Shown here one piece after another: positions 34,214 through 44,821 of a DNA stretch of 64,000 bases. Numbering within the stretch: position 1 is the first letter of the stretch; every line of letters begins with the position of its first letter. The stretch covers positions 17,671,537-17,735,536 of the forward strand of contig NC_134107.1 of the NCBI RefSeq assembly GCF_040939455.1, written 5' to 3'. This DNA comes from Microcebus murinus (lineage: Eukaryota; Chordata; Mammalia; Primates; Cheirogaleidae). The notes beneath the pieces were generated by a model. It had not been told where the DNA came from, did not search any database, and saw only the letters and a program-made list of their open reading frames with translations. A program made the translations under genes and the position numbers.

Positions 34214-34580
34214 AGAATGTGATTTTTTTTTTTTTTTTTTTTTTTTGAGACAGAGTCTCACTTTGTTGTCCAGGCTAGAGTGAGTGCCGTGGCGTCAGCC
34301 TAGCTCACAGCAACCTCAAACTCCTGGGCTCGAGTGATCCTTCTGCCTCAGCCTACCGAGTAGCTGGGACTACAGGCATGTGCCACTATGCCCGGCTAAT
34401 TTTTTATATATATATATCAGTTGGCCAATTAATTTCTTTCTGTTTATAGTAGAGACGGGGTCTCGCTCTTGCTCAGGCTGGTTTTGAACTCCTGACCTTG
34501 AGCAATCCGCCCGCCTCGGCCTCCCAAGAGCTAGGATTACAGGCGTGAGCCACAGCGCCCGGCCAGAATGTGATTTTTTT
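34214..34580 (-). mobile_element. Strepsirrhine-type Alu with 16-bp target duplication
   Basis: Full-length antisense Alu from a T-run to 'gcgcccggcc' at 34564, with the lemur-type spacer ('ttggccaattaatttcttt' on the plus strand). Perfect target duplications 'agaatgtgattttttt' lie at 34214-34229 and 34565-34580. The intact duplication and high similarity to the copies at 38081 and 58754 suggest a fairly young insertion. Confidence 0.95.
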
Positions 34581-35589
34581 AAACTCCCTAGGCTGGAGTT
34601 CTTCATCCTGACCTGTTCTGCCTGCTTCTCAGAGAGGCGGGAAACACACATAGTCCAAGATAAACCCGAAACTGAAACTCTGACTGTGAAGGTCAATTGC
34701 ACCATTTTGAATTATGAGCTGAGTTCCAAGTTTGGATCTGTATTTGGAGATCCCAAAGTCATGTTCTGGTGCCTGTCTGTTCAGAGGAGCAGTGGCTGGA
34801 CAGTGGTCCGGCAATCACTGATGCAAGCACCTGGGTGCGAGTCCCCGCACTGCGTAGCTGGGTGCATCACAAAGTCACTTCCCCTTCAGGGTCTCCTGAC
34901 CCTCATCTCCCATGAGGCATTGCATCAGCCAAAGCTGTTCTCAAACACAGGACTTGGGGACCTTAGAGAATATTGAATTAGAAGTCTAATGCTGTCACTT
35001 TGGCGGATCATTTGACATCGGTATTTTCAAAACTACAAACACAAAACTTGACTACCAAAATTGCATCAAAAAACTTGATAAAAAGAGTGGTCATTCTAGT
35101 ATACTTATTATTTTTACAATTTGAATAAAATCAAAATTTTTCTCATAGTCATTGGGGATGCCAAGTTAAGAAATAATACTGTTAGAGGATATTAGTAGTG
35201 TCTTCTACCCATACCTGATTTCCCTGCCATCAGATAATCTTTAGGCAATTAGTCTTTTCCTTCTGACCATAGACAAAGTGTCTGAATTTGCCCTACCAGA
35301 CAGAGAGAGTAAGCCTACAGATAGCATGGGGTTTAATAACATTCATCTCCTGAGAACGTACTGTGTGCTGGACAATTCTTGGATGATACACAAGGAAGGA
35401 TGAGTGTGTGCTCCCTGCCCACCACCTGTGGTTTGCTATCTGCTGCTCTCCTGTATTTTCTGTGCTCTTGTCATTTGCCAGGAACTAGACTATGCATGAG
35501 GTCACAGGGAGGCCACCATACTTTTGCTTGAGTGGCTCCTATTGCGTGGAGTGCCCCATACCATCCCATCTTCCTAAGGAACCTCTTGT

Positions 35590-35850
35590 TCAATCTTCAA
35601 CATTCATTTAAGCATAACTTTTGTTGTATCATGAACACTCTCGATAGAACTAGAAATCCTTTGTGTCCTTACTGTACCTGGGCATGGTGTGATTACAGCT
35701 CTTGTTATACTTTGTTTTCATTGTTGTTATTGTTGTATTTTTTCCCCACCAGACTATGAATTATTTGAGGGCAGGGACATCTTTACTTTTCCATTTCTCA
35801 AACCTGCAACTAACTATTGCTCAATGCTTGATTACAGAGTGATGAATATT
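35590..35850 (+). repeat. L2 LINE 3' region
   Basis: 'gactatgaattatttgaggg' then 'cagggacatctttacttttc' and 'ctattgctcaatgcttga' match the L2 3' end in sense. Confidence 0.5.
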
Positions 35851-36424
35851 TCAATGCTAACCGAGATCCAGAGATGTTCACACTCTACTCGGCCATAAAT
35901 TCTCTAGGAAGGAGGTTGCAGGGTGGATGAGTGCAAGACTCAGTTAAAATAACCCCCTAACTCCCTTTTCATCTTAGCAATGCCAGGCCCTATGCCGCTT
36001 TTCAGCACTATCCCTGATTATTCCCTCTCTGATTAGAAGCATCATCAGGTATTTCATTCTAGGTGCATACTTTCCTTTTATTTATTTATTTTTTTCCTTT
36101 GGATATGCCATTTACAGTCTTGTGCTATTTGCTTCATCATCTTTAACTGTGATGATAATTGCACTTCTGGCAAAAGAAATTCTCATGGAGGAGGAAAGGT
36201 GCTTTCTGAAGGCCTAATGAATCCTTCAGGTGACAAGATAAAAACATAAGCTTCGTTTTTTAAGAGGTATTTATGTCAAGTGGCAGTTTCATGCCTCTGC
36301 AGGCCGAGGCTCAGTAATACACATTCAACTCTGTGGTTGATTTTCTAATTCTTGTAGTCATTTTGCCTTTTACTGAATAACTATAATGTTCCAAAATGTT
36401 AATTGCAATTTCTAAAGCAGTTTT

Positions 36425-36535
36425 TACAGCTGACTTGTAGCCTCATTTTATAGGTGAGATTCAGAGGAGACAGGAAATTGTTCAAAGTTACACAGCTGGA
36501 TAGTGACTGGAATTCTAAGCTATTTGCAGCTGGGT
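36425..36535 (-). repeat. MIR SINE fragment
   Basis: Antisense MIR: 'cctcattttataggtgagat', 'agttacacagctggatag'. Confidence 0.55.
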
Positions 36536-37149
36536 TTCTTGCTGAAGCACTTTCAGTTTTGGCATGGTGTCAGTCAGCATGACTAGTTTTATTGTATGTT
36601 TATATACTGTCAAGCTGTACCCTGATAAACCTTCACCTTTCCTCCTTTTCTTAGGCAGAGCTTTTAGATGTTTCATAAAGAAATCTCTTTTCAATTCCTG
36701 ATCTGTTTCTTATGGGCTGGTTCTAAATTGAAGGAGTTAAATACTAAGGATTTCTCAGCCCTGTCCTTTTGTCAAATATGGTAATGAGCACTATATGTGT
36801 CCCAGGAGTTGTCCTAATATTTGGCCTTTAAAGAGCTATAAAGCTCAATAGTTTAGTTCTGCCCTCAGAGAGCTCACAATCTGTAATGGGAACAAAATAA
36901 TGTCACAATTCATGATGACACAAGGCAGCATCTTAAAACTGGCATGAAAATGTATAAACAATCCATAATGGGGAGTTGAATGAAGTTGGAATAATTCTCA
37001 TATGCTTGACATGATCAACGAAGGCTTGATAAAGGCAATGGCATTGGATGAGACAGTGAAAGAGAAGCTTTCAAATGGCAGTAGTCAGGGCAGAATGTGT
37101 AGGCAGAGGTAACAAGATGAACTAAGACTTACACTTGCGAAAATACAGA

Positions 37150-37955
37150 GGAAAGGTGTGAGTCCCACTCTCTGTGGAAGCCTTGGTTTGGTAGGCACCC
37201 CAAGAGAGGGGAAGCAGCCACTCCAGAGAGCCCCAGGTCAATCAGCTCTCTCAGCAACCACGGGTGGGGGAGGGGCAGGGGAGAAGAAGAGTCTGGATGG
37301 AGAACAGCTAGCACTCTGGTCATCTCTGTCCCTCTCTCTGGAAGGCAGCCCACCCAGAATGTTCAAGTTCTGGGGTCATGCAGACCCCCTAGGACCCACT
37401 GGCCCCTACGTTTCCTGCAGTCTGGGCCAGAGTTGGTGAATGGTTGTGTGGGAACGAGCTAGACGAGAACTGAGGGGTGGAAGCTCCCTGGGGAGGACAA
37501 AGGCACACAGTAGATGGAGAAGCAATGTGGTGCCTGACATCTCGGCTCAGGTCTGTGGTGCTGGGCGGTGACCCCAGGGAGGGCTGGCAGCCTGGTGCTT
37601 TGTCCTCAAGAAGCTCCCAGTTCACTGGCAGCAGCAGCTTTTGGGCTCATGAGGGTAGAAAGGCTCTCCTGCAACTCAAGAGCATCCTGGCTGCCAGAGA
37701 TGTGAGGGAGGGAGAAACAAAACCCCTCACCTACCCTTTTTGCCAGGATCGAACCCTCTCGGAGGTTGATCTCTGCTGATATCTTGATCCTTGCTCTGCT
37801 CTGCAACTTCTTCTTGTGGGATCTCTGGTAGGTTCAGCACTTTCCCCCCAGAATTACATCTGTTCTCTGTTTTCTTTTTCATTTCTTATCTAAAACTTTT
37901 CCTTCTTTCTCAGATGGTCTGGTTGCTGATGTCTCTGGTCAGCCATCTTTAGAAT
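37150..37955 (-). mobile_element. L1 5' UTR fragment without the rest of the L1
   Basis: This GC-rich block is a diverged copy of about 30060-30500 in the leader of the long L1. Shared runs include 'tggtcatctctg', 'cctctctctgg', 'cacccagaatg' and 'cctgcagtctgggccagag', in the same order. It ends at about 37955, where the minus strand begins with 'aaagatggctgacc', the kind of YY1-bearing start that L1 leaders have. No ORF1, ORF2, 3' UTR or poly-A follows. L1 copies usually lose the 5' end, not everything but the 5' end. Confidence 0.65.
37942..37949 (-). promoter_or_regulatory. YY1-like site at the L1 leader tip
   Basis: On the minus strand 'aagatggc', the core recognised by YY1 near +10 to +20 of primate L1 promoters, which helps set the transcription start. 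Placement at the presumed first bases of the L1 leader supports the call. Confidence 0.5.
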
Positions 37956-38068
37956 ATATTTATTTCTTTGTTTAGCCCGAATAGTAAAACTTATATGAAT
38001 AGCATTTGGAGTAAGAATTAAAGAACTTTGAAAGACTTTCTAAAAGAAAGATTGCCCTCTTCCTCCCT

Positions 38069-38421
38069 GAACTGGCTTTTTTTTTTTTTTTTTTTTGAGA
38101 CAGAGTCTCACTTTGTTGCCCAGGCTAGAGTGAGTACCATGGCGTCAGCCTAGCTCACAGCAACCTCAATCTCCGGGGCTCAGCGATCCTACTGCCTCAG
38201 CCTCCCGAGTAGCTGGGACTACAGGCATGCGCCACCATGCCCAGCTAATTTTTTGTATATATATTTTTAGTTGGTCAATTAATTTATTTCTATTTTTGGT
38301 AGAGACGGGGTCTCGCTCAGGCTGGTTTCGAACTCCTGACCTTGAGCAATCCGCCCGCCTCAGCCTCCCAAAGTAATAGGATTACAGGCGTGAGCCACCA
38401 CGCCCGGCTGAACTGGCTTTT
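38069..38421 (-). mobile_element. Strepsirrhine-type Alu with 12-bp target duplication
   Basis: Antisense full-length dimeric Alu, 38081-38409, with the lemur-type spacer. Perfect duplications 'gaactggctttt' lie at 38069-38080 and 38410-38421. Confidence 0.95.
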
Positions 38422-39645
38422 ACTATTTAATTAGAACTCTGGTGTTCTCTCAGCCTCTTTACACTCTTATCCTGATTTTATTCTGTAACAGTCAGAACCC
38501 CACGGACCATGCCCTCTCTAAGATGCTGTCTCAGAGTGAAACTAGCCTCACAGCTGCTTGTACCTGAGCATCAGATTATTGCTCCTAATTATATATCTTA
38601 TCAGAGAGAAGCAGCCTAATTATCTCCTCTTTGGCAAAGTCTTTTGAGGGAAAACTCCTTGTCTGTTTTCTCCTTTTTTTCCTTTTGAAGAAAGGTAATA
38701 TCTTTGAATTTAATTTCATCTTGGGTATGGAAGCAGGAGAGAAAAACTACATAAAAAGACATACACACATTTACATATTTAATTTTTTGTAAAAATGGTT
38801 TTTTAACCTCTGTTTTTCTGGTTTTATAAATATTTAGAATTGCATAAAGGGGTTAAACCCTTAAACCTAACACATAACACAGGTGCAGTGGTGTAAGTTA
38901 AGATCTCTTTAATTCACATATTACTTCCTTTGAACTCCCTGTTCCCACACCCAAGAACAGCTTGTTCTCATGCTTAATTTAAAATGTGTATTATAATGTT
39001 GTATTATAATAATATAAAATTATATATACATAATGTGCATGTATATGTATGATTTTAACAAAATGAAGAAGAGAGAAACTATTTTCCAACCATCTTGCCT
39101 AATATCAGCAGCTTATCTGGACAAATATTGACTGAATCAAGAATTAAGTAAGCTGGGAGATTTAGGTACAATATTACAAATGTCATGCAAGGGAATTTTT
39201 AAAGATTCTGTTTTGCACTTTGGAGCATAACAGAGATTTCTAAGATTCGAATTTGGAGAGGCACATGCTCTCTGCCAGGTTCATTTCAGCCCCTACCCCT
39301 GTCTGATAGTGTGTGTGCCTGTACTATATTTTTTCCTCATATGTGAGGAAATGGCTCTTTGTGTAGGTGCTGCACTTGTGGATCAGCAAACTGTAGATAA
39401 TCAAGTGACTCATTTCAGGGTAAGATGCTGGAGCCAAACCTTGTAATTTTCCTCATTCTAAACCCTCTTTCCCAGTGTGAAATACACCTATTTCTGATAA
39501 GCCAGAGCAGGACATGGACAGTAAGGGTGAGCTCAAGACAGGACTGCATTAGACTACAGAAATTCAAGGCAGAGAATGTGTCTTGTTCAAATTTGCAACT
39601 TCCAGTGCCATTTAGTGGGCAGTCAATTGATGATATTTTTTTTAG
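38422..39645. other. No gene recognised
   Basis: AT-rich, including a strongly AT-rich patch at 38980-39060. No convincing repeat or coding signal. Confidence 0.4.
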
Positions 39646-39647
39646 TA

Positions 39648-39862
39648 TTCATGATAACAATGCTTTAAGTTTACAAAGCTTTTTGAAATGCACAAATATT
39701 TTTCATATTTATTATCTTATTTAATACAAATGCCAGTTGCTCAAGACTGGTTATAGTATCTCTGTTTTATAGATAAGGAAACAGACTCTGAGAAGTTGAG
39801 TAGTTGCCCAAAGTAACAGCAGGTTACAGTGATTGCCTCTGAGGCTGGCACAGGCACACCTG
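39648..39862 (-). repeat. MIR SINE, nearly full length
   Basis: Antisense MIR: 'ttattatcttatttaataca', 'tttatagataaggaaacaga', 'agttgcccaaagtaacagc', 'gcctctgaggctggcac'. Confidence 0.65.
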
Positions 39863-41164
39863 TCTCTAAATCATTTTTTGTTGTTTTGCCTCAGCTGTTC
39901 TCATTAACTATAATTAGTGGAAGAAAAATGAATGAATGAGTAAAAGAATGATGGCCAGAGCAGAATGTCATGCCTCCGGGCTGGAGAAGCCAGCCTGGCA
40001 AAGAAGACTCTGACAGAAGATCCACCAGGATCCCCCTGAGAAATCCGGGCTGTTGGTATCGATTGCAAATTCCAAATGTGGCAGGGGAGGGAAACTCACT
40101 CATATTACACTCTGATGTGCAAAAAATCTGCATTTAAAATTTTTATCTATAATTTTTAATAAATTTCTTCTTCATTAAGGACCCACATACTGCTGAATAA
40201 TAGGGGCCACTACCTTGAGTTCAATTTGTTAAATGCAATTGAGCTGGTAATCTCCAAAAGCCTATATTCCCGATGCCTCTTCTTCTCCTTACTCCTCTCC
40301 AGATTGGCCTCTGGAGATACAGGGAAGGCGTGTTAGGAGATTTTGTGATGAATGGAATGAGAGAGTTTCTTAGCTTCATATGTGAGTCCTCTGGCTTCCC
40401 TGGTTTCTATGGTAACTTTATTGCCGACTTAGTTGTACCTCACCCTCCTGGATTCCTTGGCTGGTGATCTCCTGGTCTCTTCTCTCTCAGCACAGGCAGG
40501 ACACTGTGTTCTTCCCTGTTTTCAAGGCCCCACTCTGGTGATGGTAGCAGGTGTGACAAGAAGAGGTGCAGAGAATATGGGAGAGTTTAGCTATCTACCA
40601 GGTCTGTAGACAAGATCAGTATCATTAATTATTTAAAGCAAACCAGACCCCACACTGTTCCTACCATTAGTCCTAAGAGATCACCCACTACCCACCACCC
40701 CATCAACTCTTTCCAAACTAGCTTATATTGAGTTGAATATACTGAGTGGAGAGTGGAAGCGGAGGAGAAGCGGTGAAAATTCTTCCCATTAGTCAGTGAA
40801 TTTAGGGGTAGTGACCAGGAGTTCTGCTAGTAGGAGGATTTGAATAATATCATAAGAAGGCATCCTAAGGAGGCCCCAAGGACCAGGGAACTAAGAGTTC
40901 TTAAAAAAAATATTCTATGACTGCCCTTTTCTACCCACAACCCATCTTCACAGGATGTGCTGTTTAAGGGGATGAGGTCTCTCCAAGTCAGGCAAGCCGT
41001 GAAGTCCACTTGCTCCTGGATACTGGCTGGATATTTGCTGGAAAAGAGCACGTGGCTTTTACTCAGAGTTATGAATCTTAAAATCTCTTGATCTACCCCA
41101 CAGAAATTTAGTCCAAGTTCAGAGATAGATCAAGTGTTCTATGAGAGAGTAATTAAAGCAATTA
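39863..41164. other. No gene recognised
   Basis: No exon-like or repeat-like segment could be supported here. Confidence 0.4.
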
Positions 41165-41345
41165 AAAATGTAAATGAATATTTATTGAATATTTGCTATG
41201 TGCCAGAAACTATTCTAGGCACTGGGGGAAAAAGCACTGGGGCAGGAGCCCAGCAGGAGAAGAAAACAAGACAGACAAAAATATCCAAGTTTGTGGAGCT
41301 TATATTCAAGAAGAGATATCAGATAATAAAGCAACTATAGAAAAT
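41165..41345 (-). repeat. L2 LINE 3' end
   Basis: 'gaatatttgctatgtgccag', 'attctaggcactggggg', 'tttgtggagcttatattc' is the reverse complement of the L2 3' end. Confidence 0.65.
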
Positions 41346-41789
41346 ATACAATGTAGCACATTCACTGGTGATAAATACAGGAAGAAATAAAGGAGAAAGA
41401 AGGACAGAAGGATTGTAATGAGAGCAATTTAAGCTGGTTTGGTTAGGAAACATCTCATGAAGAAGATGAGTAAGTATTTAGAATCTGAGTTTAAAGGAGA
41501 GATCTCAGCAGGACATATCCATGCGAGAGTCATCAGCATTTCAGTGGTTTTGAAAGGTACAAAAGGAGATGAGATGATCAAGGGAGTGAGTGTAAACAGA
41601 AACAAAAACTCAGTAACATGGTGGAGCCCTTTTCCAGCATTCCAGACCTTTAAATCCAGTTTTCTGCTGGATATCTCCACTTAAATATCCACTAAGTGCC
41701 TCAAATTTAACAGGTCCAAAACTCAATACATAATCTGACCCCTTCTAAAACTTGCTAAGTAATCACAGTGGCAATATTCAGTTCAGTGA

Positions 41790-41965
41790 TTAAAATAGGA
41801 CATTTTTTCATTCTGTATCTGGCATTTTGCTAAGCACTTTGCATACATTATTTAATTTAACCCTCATAGCATCATATGAAGTAGATATTATGCTTTTCTT
41901 TCAATTGCAGATAAGAAAAATGAGACTAGAAACTGTGAATGAGTTGCCCACATGTGGCCCTCCAG
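41790..41965 (-). repeat. MIR SINE fragment
   Basis: Antisense MIR: 'ggcattttgctaagcacttt', 'aatttaaccctcatagcatc', 'tgcagataagaaaaatgaga', 'gagttgccca'. Confidence 0.65.
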
Positions 41966-42599
41966 CTATCGAACAAATCCAAACTTCACAAAACAAATCC
42001 CCTTATTGAAAAGATTTGTTCCGTAAAATTTGGATTCAGTCAAAGGCCTCATTCAAGGATACAGAATTTAATTTAAATTCTTGATATTAGCAAAAAATAA
42101 AGACTTTTCTGAATCCTCAAATTCATAACTTGTTGTGAGCCGTGGGGTCTTTGATAATCTGATTCAAGTTATGGATAATTTCACTGGAAATAGGCACATA
42201 TGTGAAGAGATCCAAAATTCATATTCAATTTTGGGGTTTAATGGAATAAATGAATGGACACATTAAAATCCAGCCATGGATCTCCACCACTTAAGGATCA
42301 AAGGACCTCCACAAAATAATTTCTGCATTATGTCTATATTTTCCTTCATAAATGGTAATAAACTCTTACTGAAGAATTTAAGTGATTCTTTTAGATTTTA
42401 TTTATTTATTTTAAAAGGCATATATTCAGATAGATCAATACTATATACTTTGAGAAGCCTCATTCCTACCTTTATTTCTATCTATTCTATCCCATCCCCC
42501 AATACCTCTTATTGGTAACAAGTTATTAATATATTACTTTCTTTAGAATCTGGTCAGTGTTTCTTTAATGTAAATGATTTATTTGCTTGTCCCCACCTC

Positions 42600-43591
42600 T
42601 TTCTTATGTAAATGCAACACAATATATTTGTAATTTTTGACTTTACTTTTAATAATATATCCTAAACATCTTTCTAGATCAATATGTAGAGAGCTTCTTC
42701 ACTCATTGTTTTTATTACAATATAGGTATCAATCCCTTACAGATGAACATTTGGGAAGTTTCTGATTTTTTTCTCGTAGAAATAGTGCTGCAGTGGATAA
42801 CTGACAAGTTATTTTGTACATGTGCAGGAATATCTACCATATAAAGTCCCAGAAGTAGGATATCAAGGTCAAAGTATAATTGCATTTATATCCATTTTAA
42901 AAACCATTTTATGGATGAATGATTGCCATATATATTTATAAATATATATATTTAATATATTCATCTCCAGAAGTTTTGGAATATGTATACAGCTGTGGAA
43001 TCATCACTGTCACCCAGGCCATAAATATATTCATCACCTCCCAAAGTGTCCCTCTGCCCCTTTTATGATGATGATGATGATGGTGGTGATGATGATGGGT
43101 GGTAAAGATACTTACTTTAAGATTTACTTTTTTTTTTTTTTTTGGAAATTTTAGGTATATAATATGGTATTGTTAGCTGTAGGCACTATGCTGTAAGTGA
43201 GAGCTCCAATACTTATTCATTCTGCATAGCTGAAACTTTGTACCATTTAACCATCACCTCCCCAATCCCTCCTCCCCCCAGCAGCTGGCATACACCATTC
43301 TATTACTATTTTTTTTTAATTTCTTTTCCTGAACACAGAACATTCTGAACACCATTATATTCTCTGCTTCTATGAGTCTGACTATTTAGATTCCACATAT
43401 ATGTGAGATAATGAAATATTTCTCCTTCTGCATCTGGCTTATTTTACTTAGTATATGACCTTTAGGTCTATCCAAGTTGTAAATGGCAGAATTGCTTTCT
43501 CTTTTAAGGCTGAATAACATTTTGTTCTATGTATATACTACATTTTCTTCATCTATTTATTCATCAGTGGACATTTTGAATTTATAACTTT
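42600..43591 (-). mobile_element. Ancient L1M 3' UTR and neighbouring old LINE
   Basis: Antisense L1M pattern: 'ggaatcatcactgtcaccca', 'gagctccaatacttattcat', 'catatatgtgagataatg', 'atttattcatcagtggacat'. The first 300 bp (42600-42930) resemble another old LINE segment. An A/T-rich patch and a (GAT)n run at about 43066-43096 lie inside it. Confidence 0.6.
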
Positions 43592-43995
43592 TTTTTTTAC
43601 TTTAAAGTATTATGGAGGTGCAGATATTTTTGGTTATATGAATCACTTTTATAATGTGTAAGACATGGATGTAAGTGTGACCATAACCCAGATGGTGTTC
43701 ATTGTACCTGTTAGGTTTTCTTCCATTCCTTCTCCCTTTTCCCCCTGCCCAATTTCTGTTGAGATTTATTTCCCTCTATGCACATGTGTGCTCACCAGTT
43801 AGTTCCAATGTAGTAGTGAGTACATGTGGTATTTGTTTTACCATTCTTTAGATACTTCAGTTGGATAATGCTCTCCAGTTCCATTCACATAGTTGCAAAA
43901 GGCATTAAGTCATCCTTCTCCATGGCTGCATAGTATTCCATTGTGCATATATACAATGTTTTGTTAATCCACTCATGGATTGATTAAATTAATAA
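43592..43995 (-). mobile_element. Lemur-lineage L1 3' end
   Basis: After a T-run, 'aaagtattatggaggtgcag', 'gttcattgtacctgttagg' and 'tccatggctgcatagtattc' are the antisense 3' UTR and ORF2 end of the same L1 subfamily as the copy at 56179. It is 5'-truncated and inserted into the older L1M. Confidence 0.7.
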
Positions 43996-44230
43996 TTTTG
44001 ATTGATATCACACAATTGCTTAAGAGAGTGTCTGTTTCTACACAGCTTCCCTGGCAGCGGATGTGTTGTTAAGCTTATGAATTTATGCCAATCAAATAGG
44101 TGAGAAATACTTTTTATGTTTAGCCTTAATGTTAATTTTATGAGATGGATGAGTATCTTTTCACATGCTTGGTGTTGCAGTTATATTTGTTTTTCTGAGA
44201 AGTTTCTGTTCTCCATTTTTCAATTGCTTC

Positions 44231-44821
44231 CTTTTGAGAGGTAATAGGGCCTGGACTCAGGCCATTCACCCCTATCAGCTATTTACAGAGGGCTGAGACA
44301 GTTTCCCAGACACCAGAATCCAACACATGCCCATATAAGGAAGCCCAAGGCCATATATCTCTTAAACTGCATCTTACAGGAATTCAGAGACTAGATGATT
44401 GACCCAAAGATTGGGAGAGACCCCCATTGCCGGAACCAGACAAGACTGGTCTGCACCAAGATGGACCCCAGCACCGACCTTGTACTGACCTATCCCCTCA
44501 TTCTAATACCAACAATCATATCCAGGGGTGGAGATTTAACACGCTACAGAGACAAGAGATCCATGAAAAAGCATGTACTGAAACTATGCTAGCTTGAGAA
44601 ACTCTCCACCACTGCATGCTTACATGTCACCCTTTTCTCACCTTGCCTCCTTAAAACTCTCCCCATACTCCCCTTCGGGAGCCATCCTGAAGACTTTTCT
44701 TTTGTACTGCGTCCCTTGTGCTCCATCATAAGCCTCATTAAAGCCTCGTCTGTGACTCTGTTCAGCTTCTGGTCAATTTCTGTTGCACAGAAAGCCCAAG
44801 GGCCACTGCTAGTGACACTTT
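44231..44821 (+). mobile_element. Solo LTR, class I (gammaretrovirus-like)
   Basis: A 583-bp LTR (44235-44817) begins TGAGAGG and ends TGACA. It is flanked by a 4-bp duplication 'cttt' (44231-44234 and 44818-44821). A polyadenylation signal ATTAAA lies at 44737-44742, about 75 bp before the end, and a TTAAAA at 44651-44656 could act as a TATA variant. No internal retroviral sequence is attached, so it is the product of LTR-LTR recombination. The 4-bp duplication points to class I endogenous retroviruses; the family was not identified. Confidence 0.75.

Noticed and set aside
38845..38880. 'aaggggttaaaccctt' near-palindrome with a TTAA core, considered as a piggyBac empty or excision site
   Set aside because: No second end, no matching terminal repeat sequence and no duplication; it may be chance.
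43060..43100. GAT-rich run considered as a structured or coding repeat
   Set aside because: A simple imperfect trinucleotide run inside an old L1 3' UTR.
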